Made by a program: the position numbers and the translations under genes. This document shows, piece after piece, positions 58,145-64,000 of a DNA stretch of 64,000 nucleotides (positions are counted from its first letter, which is position 1; every line of letters begins with the position of its first letter). The DNA is taken from the NCBI RefSeq assembly GCF_000215705.1, contig NC_015677.1, forward strand, positions 186,001 through 250,000, given 5' to 3'. Source of the DNA: Ramlibacter tataouinensis TTB310 (GTDB lineage: Bacteria; Pseudomonadota; Gammaproteobacteria; Burkholderiales; Burkholderiaceae_C). Under the pieces are notes generated by a model that was given only the letters and a program-made list of their open reading frames with translations, was not told where the DNA came from and made no database searches.

Positions 58145-58187
58145 CCGGCGCCGTGCAGGGGCTGTGGGAAGCCCGGATACTGCGGCG

Positions 58188-58895
58188 ATGACCGACCTGA
58201 CCGCCTTCCCCATCACCCGCAAGTGGCCCGCGCGCCATCCCGACCGGCTGCAGCTGTACTCGCTGCCCACGCCCAACGGCGTGAAGGTGTCCATCCTGCT
58301 GGAGGAGGCCGGCATCCCCTACGAGCCGCACCGTGTGGACTTCGGCAGGAACGATCAGCTCTCGCCCGAATTCCTGTCGCTGAACCCGAACAACAAGATC
58401 CCGGCCATCCTGGACCCGCACGGTCCCGGCGGCCGGCCGATGGCGTTGTTCGAGTCCGGCGCCATCCTGGTCTACCTGGCCGAGAAGACCGGCCGCTTCC
58501 TGCCGCAGGAACCAGCGGCTCGCTACCAGACCCTGCAGTGGCTGATGTTCCAGATGGGCGGCATCGGCCCCATGTTCGGCCAGCTCGGCTTCTTCCACAA
58601 GTTCGCCGGCAAGGACTGGGAGGACAAGCGCCCGCGCGAGCGCTACGCCGCCGAATCCAGGCGCCTGCTGGGCGTGCTGGAGCAGCGCCTGGCCGGGCGC
58701 GACTGGCTGATGGGGGATGAGTACACCATCGCCGACATCGCCGTCTTCCCCTGGGTGCGCAACCTGGTGGGCTTCTACGGTGCGGGCGAGCTGGTGGGCT
58801 TCGACGGCTTCGCGAACCTGAAGCGGGTGCTGGATGCCTTCATCGCAAGGCCCGCGGTCGAGCGCGGCCTGCAGATCCCCGCCGCGCCCGCCTGA
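58188..58895 (+). CDS. Glutathione S-transferase (Nu-class, YghU/YfcG-like)
   Basis: A 235-residue GST. LQLYSLPTPNGVKVSILLEEAGIPYEPHRVDF is the thioredoxin-like N-terminal fold with Thr/Asn at the thiol site, LNPNNKIPAILDP is the cis-proline loop, and ALFESGAILVYLAEKTG binds the gamma-glutamyl group. The helical C-terminal domain has LMGDEYTIADIAVFPWV. YghU/YfcG enzymes act as disulfide reductases. It follows kup by 43 bases, between the two glutathione synthesis genes. ATG 58188 is the start. Confidence 0.92.
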   Translation: MTDLTAFPITRKWPARHPDRLQLYSLPTPNGVKVSILLEEAGIPYEPHRVDFGRNDQLSPEFLSLNPNNKIPAILDPHGPGGRPMALFESGAILVYLAEKTGRFLPQEPAARYQTLQWLMFQMGGIGPMFGQLGFFHKFAGKDWEDKRPRERYAAESRRLLGVLEQRLAGRDWLMGDEYTIADIAVFPWVRNLVGFYGAGELVGFDGFANLKRVLDAFIARPAVERGLQIPAAPA

Positions 58896-58902
58896 ACGCG
58901 CG

Positions 58903-60039
58903 TCAACGCGGCGCTGCGTAGGCCGCCCGTGGCGGCAGCCCGAAGACGTCCGCCATGAGCACGCTGCGCCCGCGCTGGCGCGCCTCGGACGCCGCGTCGT
59001 ACACCACCAGCAGCGAGGGTGGCGCGCCATCGCTGGGCACGAACAGGCAGATGCCTTCGGCCCGGTCGCAGCCGGTGCCGTGCGGGATGTCCAGCACATG
59101 CTCCAGCGCGCAGGCCGGCACCATGGCCGGCTCCTCCAGACGCAGGGCGCCGGGCCAGCGCAGGATCGAGATCGTGCCGTCCAGGTCCATCGTCGGCCCG
59201 CACAGCAGCAGCAGGTCCTCACCGTCCAGGCGGATGTCGCGCACGCCGCGCCCGCCCAGCGCGACGAAGTGCTTGCGAACCAGATGCCCCTTCTTGTCCA
59301 GCGGCGCCAGGCGAAGCAGGCCGTGCCCGTCGTCCTCCACGCGCAGTTCCAGGACGGCGGCCCAGCCGCGCAGCACGGGCCCGCGCAGTCCCAGGAAGAC
59401 GCGCGGCCCCGCCACGGCGATGCCTTCCACGTCGAACCCGTTGTCCTTTCCGGGAATGGGCAGGTAAGCCGCCAGGTGCTTGTCCTTGCGCAGCGCCTGC
59501 ATCAGCTCGTTGCCTTCGCCTGCGTCGGTCGCATCCCGCAGGCGGGCGGCAGTGAGCTTGCGGCCCTCATGCACGTGCTTTCGTGCGAGCGCCGGGGCAT
59601 CGCCTTCGCGTGCCACGGGAATGCGGGCCAGCAGGTAGCGGTTCGCGTCGACGCTCAGCCTGGCCAACTGCTTGTGCGCGTTCTTGGCGCCGTCGTCCAG
59701 CGACGGCTTCTTGCGCTTGAGGCTGTGCGAACCCACCAGCCACAGGTAGCCGCCCTCGTGATCCAGTCCTTCCACGTCGACCTCGGGCGGGCGCGGCGGG
59801 TCGCCCTCGGCTGGCAGCGGCAGGTCCAGGTAGTCGTGCAGCATGAACTGCGTGTGGGCGCCGGCCCCACACTTGCCGGTGAGCGTGAGCCGTTCGACGC
59901 TGGCCGACTCGTCGTTGGCGACCCACAGCGTGCGGTCGATCTGCAGCACGGCGGACAACCCGTCGCGCAGTTCCTTGTGCGGCTCGAGATCGTCCAAATC
60001 CGGCCGGAACTCGAGCGCAAGGGCGGTGGGTGGCGTCAT
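58903..60039 (-). CDS. DUF3616 domain-containing protein
   Basis: A 378-residue protein without an obvious signal. Repeated beta-propeller-like strands are seen: LWVANDESASVERLTL, PEVDVEGLDHEGGYLWLVGSHSLKRKKPS, GFDVEGIAVAGPRVFLGLRGPVLRGWAAVLEL and DLDGTISILRWPG. These match the DUF3616 family, a probable calcium- or ligand-binding propeller of unknown role. It is on the opposite strand from its neighbours and separates GST from gshB. ATG 60039 is the start. Its 3' end is eight bases from the GST stop. Confidence 0.85.
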   Translation of the reverse strand: MTPPTALALEFRPDLDDLEPHKELRDGLSAVLQIDRTLWVANDESASVERLTLTGKCGAGAHTQFMLHDYLDLPLPAEGDPPRPPEVDVEGLDHEGGYLWLVGSHSLKRKKPSLDDGAKNAHKQLARLSVDANRYLLARIPVAREGDAPALARKHVHEGRKLTAARLRDATDAGEGNELMQALRKDKHLAAYLPIPGKDNGFDVEGIAVAGPRVFLGLRGPVLRGWAAVLELRVEDDGHGLLRLAPLDKKGHLVRKHFVALGGRGVRDIRLDGEDLLLLCGPTMDLDGTISILRWPGALRLEEPAMVPACALEHVLDIPHGTGCDRAEGICLFVPSDGAPPSLLVVYDAASEARQRGRSVLMADVFGLPPRAAYAAPR

Positions 60040-60137
60040 CGGCCCAGCATAGCGGGGTACCCCGCCGTCCGTGCGGGTTCCCGTGTTTTGTGCAACAGTG
60101 GCGCGGACCCGACCCACCTGCCGCCTGAATATCATCG

Positions 60138-61097
60138 ATGAACCTGCTCTTCGTTGCCGACCCGCTCGAGGCCTTCAAGACCTACAAGGACACCACCTTC
60201 TCCATGATGCGCGAGGCGCAGCGGCGCGGCCACCGCATCGCCGCCTGCGAGCCGCGGCACCTGTCCTGGCGTTCGGGCGGCGTGGTGCAGGCCCGGGTGC
60301 GCGAGATCACGCTCACCGGCGGCGAGGACGACTGGTTCCGCGAGAACGCCACCCCCGTGCGCCCCCTCAAGGAATTCGGCGCGGTGCTGATGCGCAAGGA
60401 CCCGCCCTTCGACAGCGAGTACTTCTACGCCACCCACCTGCTGGAGCAGGCCGAGCGCGAGGGCGCGCGCGTGTTCAACCGGCCCGCCTCGCTGCGCGAC
60501 CACCCGGAGAAGCTGGCCGTGATGGAGTTCCCGCGCTTCGTCAGCCCCACCCTGGTCACGCGCGACCCCGAGGAGGTGCGCCGCTTCCATGCCGAGCATG
60601 GCGACGTGATCCTCAAGCCGCTGGACGGCATGGGCGGCATGGGCATCTTCCGGGTCAAGACCGACGGCCTGAACCTGGGCTCCATCACCGAGACGCTGAA
60701 CAACGCCGGCGCCACCACGATCATGGTGCAGCGCTTCGTGCCGGAGATCGCCGCCGGCGACAAGCGCGTGCTGGTGATCGGCGGCAAGCCGGTGCCCTTC
60801 AGCCTGGCGCGCATCCCGCAGGGCAGCGAGGTGCGCGGCAACCTGGCGGCCGGCGGCAAGGGCGTGGCCCAGCCGCTCACGCCGCGCGACCACGAGATCG
60901 CGCAGGCCCTGGGCCCGGTACTGGCGGCGCGCGGGCTGCTGCTGGTGGGCCTGGACGTGATCGGCGACTGGCTGACCGAGATCAACGTCACCAGCCCGAC
61001 CTGCTTCCAGGAGATCACCCAGCAGGCCGGCTTCGACGTGCCGGCCATGTTCATCGACGCGCTGGAAGCGGCCCTGGCCCAGCCGGTCAGCCGCTGA
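60138..61097 (+). CDS. gshB: Glutathione synthetase
   Basis: A 319-residue ATP-grasp enzyme that adds glycine to gamma-glutamylcysteine. MNLLFVADPLEAFKTYKDTTFSMMREA starts the family; ILKPLDGMGGMGIFRV is the ATP loop and GEVRGNLAAGG-like SEVRGNLAAGGKG and LTEINVTSPTCFQEI carry metal- and substrate-binding residues. A short ATATCATCG gap precedes it. The gene is divergent from the DUF3616 gene and overlaps the convergent DUF1428 gene by 11 bases. Confidence 0.96.
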   Translation: MNLLFVADPLEAFKTYKDTTFSMMREAQRRGHRIAACEPRHLSWRSGGVVQARVREITLTGGEDDWFRENATPVRPLKEFGAVLMRKDPPFDSEYFYATHLLEQAEREGARVFNRPASLRDHPEKLAVMEFPRFVSPTLVTRDPEEVRRFHAEHGDVILKPLDGMGGMGIFRVKTDGLNLGSITETLNNAGATTIMVQRFVPEIAAGDKRVLVIGGKPVPFSLARIPQGSEVRGNLAAGGKGVAQPLTPRDHEIAQALGPVLAARGLLLVGLDVIGDWLTEINVTSPTCFQEITQQAGFDVPAMFIDALEAALAQPVSR

Positions 61098-61446
61098 ACA
61101 GCACCTCGAAGCCGCCGTAGATCAGGCGCTTGCCGTCGAAGGTCCGCTCCATGTCCGCCTGCATCCGGGCCATGCGCGGATCTTCCATCACCTCCTTCAT
61201 GCCGGCGTCGCGCGCCGCGCGCGAGGGCCAGCTGATCCAGGAGAACACCACCGTCTCGTCGGGCTTGCGCTGCACGGCCATGGGAAAGGAGGTGAGCTTG
61301 CCCTCGGGCACGTCGTCGCCCCAGCATTCCACCAGCTGCAGCGCGCCGTGGTCCTTGAACACCTGCGCCGCCATGCGGACGTGCTCCAGGTACAGCTGGC
61401 GGTTGGCCGTGGGCACGGCGGCGACGAATCCATCGATGTAGTTCAT
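61087..61446 (-). CDS. DUF1428 domain-containing protein
   Basis: A 119-residue protein of the YbaA/DUF1428 family. MNYIDGFVAAVPTANRQLYLEHVRMAA, LVECWGDDVPEGKLTSFPMAVQ and VVFSWISWPSRAARDAGMKEVMEDPRM are the conserved segments; the fold is a ferredoxin-like dimer of unknown function. AGGAGA is before ATG 61446. A perfect hairpin (61470-61490) lies just upstream in its leader. Confidence 0.92.
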   Translation of the reverse strand: MNYIDGFVAAVPTANRQLYLEHVRMAAQVFKDHGALQLVECWGDDVPEGKLTSFPMAVQRKPDETVVFSWISWPSRAARDAGMKEVMEDPRMARMQADMERTFDGKRLIYGGFEVLFSG

Positions 61447-61469
61447 GCGCTTTTCTCCTCAAGGTGGAC

Positions 61470-61490
61470 GGACCGCCGGTGCGGCGGTCC
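61470..61490 (-). other. Hairpin upstream of the DUF1428 gene
   Basis: GGACCGCC and GGCGGTCC form a perfect eight-base stem around a five-base loop. On the minus strand it precedes the ribosome-binding site by 13 bases. It lacks a T-run, so it is not a convincing terminator for the glutamine amidotransferase gene. Confidence 0.45.
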
Positions 61491-61568
61491 TGCCTGCACG
61501 ACGAAGCAGGCGCCCGGACGTCGACACGCGGGAGGTGCCCGCACGCGTAAGAACCGGTGAAAACCGCC

Positions 61569-62333
61569 TCAGCCGGCCGCCACCCCGTCCACGAACACCC
61601 GCAGCTCGCCGGGCTGGAACTGCGTCCAGGCCTCGTTGGTGGTCAGCGGCGCGGTGACCACCACGGCCACCCGGTCCTGCGGCGTGGTGTGGCGGGCGAA
61701 GTCGATCGACAGGTCCTCGTCGGCCAGCTGGGCGTGGGCGAACGGGTGCCTGCGCTCCACGTGGAAGAGGTTGGTCGAGCAGTGCGCCCACAGCGCCTCG
61801 CCGTTGGACAGCAGGAAGTTGAAGGGCCCGTGCCGAGCGATCTGCGGCGCCAGCTCGCGCAGGGTCAGGGTCAGCTCGGCCACGCTGGGCACGCCGGCAT
61901 GCGACTTCCAGATCTCCTGCATCAGCCAGCAGAAGGCGCGCTCGCTGTCGGTGCTGCCCACCGGCCGGAAGCTGGCGTGCAGCCGCGGCTGGAAGTCCTT
62001 GAGGTCGCCGTTGTGCGCGAACACCCAGTAGCGGCCCCACAGCTCGCGAACGAAAGGGTGGCAGTTCTCCAGGGCGATCTCGCCCTGCGTGGCCTTGCGG
62101 ATGTGCGCGATGACGCTGCGGCTCTTGATCGGGTAGCGCCGGATCAGCTCGGCCACGGGCGAGCTGAAGGCCGGCTGGTGGTCCACGAAATGCCGCAGGC
62201 CGCGGCCTTCGAAGAAGGCGATGCCCCAGCCGTCGGCATGGTGGTCGGTGCGGCCGCCGCGCTGGGCGAATCCGCTGAAGCTGAACGTCACGTCCGTCGG
62301 CGTGTTGCAGTTCATCCCGAGCAGCTGGCACAT
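61569..62333 (-). CDS. Class II glutamine amidotransferase (YafJ-like)
   Basis: A 254-residue Ntn-hydrolase. ATG 62333 puts Cys at position 2 (MCQLLGMNCN), which must become the N-terminal nucleophile after Met removal. GGRTDHHADGWGIAFFEGRG, SRSVIAHIRKATQG and VFAHNGDLKDF match the amidotransferase site (glutamine-binding and oxyanion parts). No synthase domain is attached, as in YafJ/GAT-like proteins of unknown acceptor. An upstream extension to 62375 would hide the Cys and is rejected. Confidence 0.92.
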   Translation of the reverse strand: MCQLLGMNCNTPTDVTFSFSGFAQRGGRTDHHADGWGIAFFEGRGLRHFVDHQPAFSSPVAELIRRYPIKSRSVIAHIRKATQGEIALENCHPFVRELWGRYWVFAHNGDLKDFQPRLHASFRPVGSTDSERAFCWLMQEIWKSHAGVPSVAELTLTLRELAPQIARHGPFNFLLSNGEALWAHCSTNLFHVERRHPFAHAQLADEDLSIDFARHTTPQDRVAVVVTAPLTTNEAWTQFQPGELRVFVDGVAAG

Positions 62334-62396
62334 GGTGGCGGCATTGTGCGGCACCCGGGGCCGGGGCCCGGCCACGGCCCCGGCCGGAGCGCGTGC

Positions 62397-63248
62397 TCAG
62401 TTGGGCTGCACCAGCGCCAGACCCACGATGCGGTCGGCGGTGTTGATCAGGCCCACGCGCTGCGCGGCCTCGTTGGTGGCGGTGAGGCTCACGCGGTAGA
62501 GCGTCACGCCCACGTTCGATTGCACCGCCAGGTAGCCGGTGGTGCCGGTGGACTCGATGTCGAAGCCGTTGAAGGCGCTGCCCGTCACGCCCAGCCCGAC
62601 GCCCGTGTCCAGCGTGCCGTCGTTGGGCGGATTCTGGACCTGCAATGCGCCGCGCGAGAGATCGGCGACGTACAGCGTGGTGCTGGTAGCGCCTGCAACC
62701 GAGTTGGTGTACGCGGCGGCGGTGATCGCGGGCGTCGCGGTGATGCCCGGGTTGCCCTGCGCCAGCGGCCCGTCGGTGGTGGTGTCGCCGGTGTCCACGT
62801 TGATGCGCAGGTTCTGGCCGGTGTCGCTGACCACGCGCAGCCGGTCGGCCACCGGGTTGAAGTCGATGCCGAACTGGGAGCCGGACAGCGCGGTGTAGGG
62901 GTTGTCGTCGCCTGCGGCGGCGCGCAGGGTCGAGACCTGCGCCACGCGGCCGGTGGCGGGGTCGAGCGTGTAGATGCCGCCGCGGTTGCCCAGCGCATAG
63001 AGCTGGCGGTTGGCCGGCCGGTAGTCGATGCCGACCAGGGTCTCGCCGGACGCGAGGCCCTGGATGCTCTGCCGGCCGACCACGTTGTCGGGATTGTTGC
63101 GGTTGAAGGAGCGCACCTGGTTGTCGGTGGTGATGACCACGGTGTCGCCGACCCCGACCCGGCCGTCTCCGTCGTCGTCACCGCCGCCGCAACCGGCGAT
63201 GGCGAGCGTCACGGCGCCCAGGATGGAAAAGGGAATGAAAGCTTGCAT
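62397..63248 (-). CDS. DUF4394 domain lipoprotein
   Basis: A 283-residue protein with a signal peptide and lipobox LAIAGC, then an acidic linker (GGGDDDGDG). The DUF4394 propeller follows: VVITTDNQVRSFNRNNPDNV, VGIDYRPANRQLYALGNRGGIYTLDPATG, GSQFGIDFNPVADRLRVVSDTGQNLRINVDTGDTTTDGPL. Such proteins are probably surface or periplasmic, with unknown ligand. AGAGG is ten bases ahead of ATG 63248. It is a single-gene unit on the minus strand. Confidence 0.9.
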   Translation of the reverse strand: MQAFIPFSILGAVTLAIAGCGGGDDDGDGRVGVGDTVVITTDNQVRSFNRNNPDNVVGRQSIQGLASGETLVGIDYRPANRQLYALGNRGGIYTLDPATGRVAQVSTLRAAAGDDNPYTALSGSQFGIDFNPVADRLRVVSDTGQNLRINVDTGDTTTDGPLAQGNPGITATPAITAAAYTNSVAGATSTTLYVADLSRGALQVQNPPNDGTLDTGVGLGVTGSAFNGFDIESTGTTGYLAVQSNVGVTLYRVSLTATNEAAQRVGLINTADRIVGLALVQPN

Positions 63249-63335
63249 AGGGAGCCTCTGCCAAGAGTTGAGCCCTCGAGTTTCAGGCGCCCGCCCGGCT
63301 GCGTGTGGCTCTGCCGCGAGGCGCAGGCGGCCGAT

Positions 63336-63347
63336 CTCCTGTAGGAG
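63336..63347. other. Short palindrome upstream of the DUF4394 gene
   Basis: CTCCT-GT-AGGAG lies 88 bases before the DUF4394 start and 26 bases from the stop of the neighbouring gene. It may be an operator or part of a weak hairpin. Confidence 0.3.
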
Positions 63348-63373
63348 TGCGGCGCGATCCGTTGTGCGACGCC

Positions 63374-64000
63374 TCAGCCGGCGGCCAGGCGCTGCCGGGC
63401 CAGTGCCGCCCCGGCGGCCAGCGCGCGCAGCTTGGCCGTGGCCACCCCGCGGTCCATGGGCGCCAGGCCGCAGTTGGTGCAGGGGAACAGGCGCTCGCGC
63501 GCCACGAACTGCAGGGCGCGGCCGATGGTGTCGGCCACCTGCTCGGGCGTTTCCACCACGTCGCTGGCCACGTCGATCACGCCCACCATCACGTCCTTGC
63601 CCTTGAGCAAGGCCATCAGGTCGGGCGGCACGTGCGAGCGGTAGCACTCCAGGCTGACCTGGCCGATGCCGCTTCGGGCCAGCGCGGGGAACACCTGCTC
63701 GTACTGGCGCCACTCCTCGCCCAGGGTCTTCTTCCAGTCGACGTTGGCCTGGATGCCGTAGCCGTAGCAGATGTGGACGGCGGTGGTGCAGATCAGGCCC
63801 TGCGCGGCGCGTTCCAGCGCCTGCACTCCCCAGTCCGCGGCCTCCTTCATGTACACGTTGAACGCCGGCTCGTCGAACTGGATGATGTCCACGCCGTCGG
63901 CCTGCAGCGCCAGTGCCTCCTGGTTCAGCAGCTCGGCGAACGCAAAGGCCATCTTCACCCGGTCGCCATAGAAGCGGTCGGCCACGGTGTCGACGATGGT
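63374..64000 (-). CDS. Cobalamin-independent methionine synthase-like protein, C-terminal domain (MetE family); partial
   Basis: The last 208 codons are visible and the frame is open at the window edge (TIVDTVADRFYGDRV). VDIIQFDEPAFNVYMKEAADW is the conserved Asp-Glu segment, TTAVHICYGYG carries the zinc His and Cys, LECYRSHVPPDLMALLKGKDVMVGVIDVASDVVETPEQVADTI is the barrel strand pair and CTNCGLAPM the last zinc Cys. This is the catalytic barrel of MetE and MetE-like core enzymes. Whether the N-terminal half is present lies outside the window. Confidence 0.85.
   Translation of the reverse strand, partial: TIVDTVADRFYGDRVKMAFAFAELLNQEALALQADGVDIIQFDEPAFNVYMKEAADWGVQALERAAQGLICTTAVHICYGYGIQANVDWKKTLGEEWRQYEQVFPALARSGIGQVSLECYRSHVPPDLMALLKGKDVMVGVIDVASDVVETPEQVADTIGRALQFVARERLFPCTNCGLAPMDRGVATAKLRALAAGAALARQRLAAG

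Overview
The window looks like ordinary core chromosome of a high-GC betaproteobacterium of the Burkholderiales, most likely family Comamonadaceae (Ramlibacter/Variovorax-like). This rests on the roughly 70% GC by eye, the gene neighbourhoods (hpf-ptsN-hprK, fur/bamE-dapB, leuS-lptE-holA, gshA-kup...gshB), a Bug-type binding protein, and the G/C-rich intergenic repeat family typical of that group. The genus is an inference. No tRNA, rRNA, CRISPR array, insertion sequence, prophage or integrase was seen. Coding density is very high and no gap exceeds 300 bases.

Layout. 1-1.7 kb: left-pointing hpaR-hpaG1-hpaG2 genes of homoprotocatechuate (4-hydroxyphenylacetate) breakdown, cut by the window edge. 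1.7-6.4 kb: radA, an L,D-transpeptidase-like protein, a small membrane protein, ilvE, a zinc-finger protein and waaF. 6.4-9.2 kb: LysR regulator divergent from an MFS transporter and a carboxymuconolactone-decarboxylase-like protein. 9.2-12.6 kb: a two-component system and an AmpG-like permease. 12.6-20.6 kb: M48 protease, EamA exporter, pyrF, a DUF4382 lipoprotein, a YdjM-like membrane hydrolase and uvrA. 20.7-27.5 kb: MFS, ssb, YihY, mnmA with a NUDIX gene, two uncharacterised genes and a metallophosphatase. 27.6-32.2 kb: three-gene transhydrogenase pntAA-pntAB-pntB, then fadD. 32.2-35 kb: methyltransferase (apparently frameshifted), SDR and AraC regulator, all on the minus strand. 35-39.3 kb: MTA/SAH nucleosidase, beta-barrel-like protein, CorA, patatin, isochorismatase. 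39.4-41.98 kb: two tiny genes with a strong terminator, then hpf-ptsN-hprK. 42-49.4 kb: fur, bamE, dapB, exbB, exbD, leuS, lptE, holA. 49.4-54.1 kb: Bug protein, alpha/beta hydrolase, RidA, proA, DUF6352-like protein. 54.1-54.74 kb: a HigBA toxin-antitoxin pair. 54.9-61.1 kb: glutathione genes gshA and gshB around a Kup potassium transporter, a GST and a DUF3616 protein. 61.1-64 kb: DUF1428, class II glutamine amidotransferase, DUF4394 lipoprotein and the 3' end of a cobalamin-independent methionine synthase-like gene.

How they fit together. Most genes are housekeeping: DNA repair and replication (radA, uvrA, ssb, holA), envelope biogenesis and recycling (waaF, ampG-like, bamE, lptE), amino-acid, pyrimidine and redox metabolism (ilvE, dapB, proA, pyrF, pnt, gshA/gshB), tRNA charging and modification (leuS, mnmA), and nitrogen-PTS/stress control (hpf, ptsN, hprK). 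The accessory content is small: the HigBA pair and perhaps the AraC-SDR-methyltransferase block.

I did not find a convincing new multi-gene system. The most useful leads are regulatory: a leucine-rich mini-ORF overlapping the ilvE start, a leader that could fold over the kup ribosome-binding site, a repeated GTAAA box upstream of the two-component operon, intergenic repeats that abut start codons, several promoters whose -10 box ends about six bases before the start codon, and a promoter-operator arrangement at higBA. One probable single-base indel breaks a methyltransferase reading frame.
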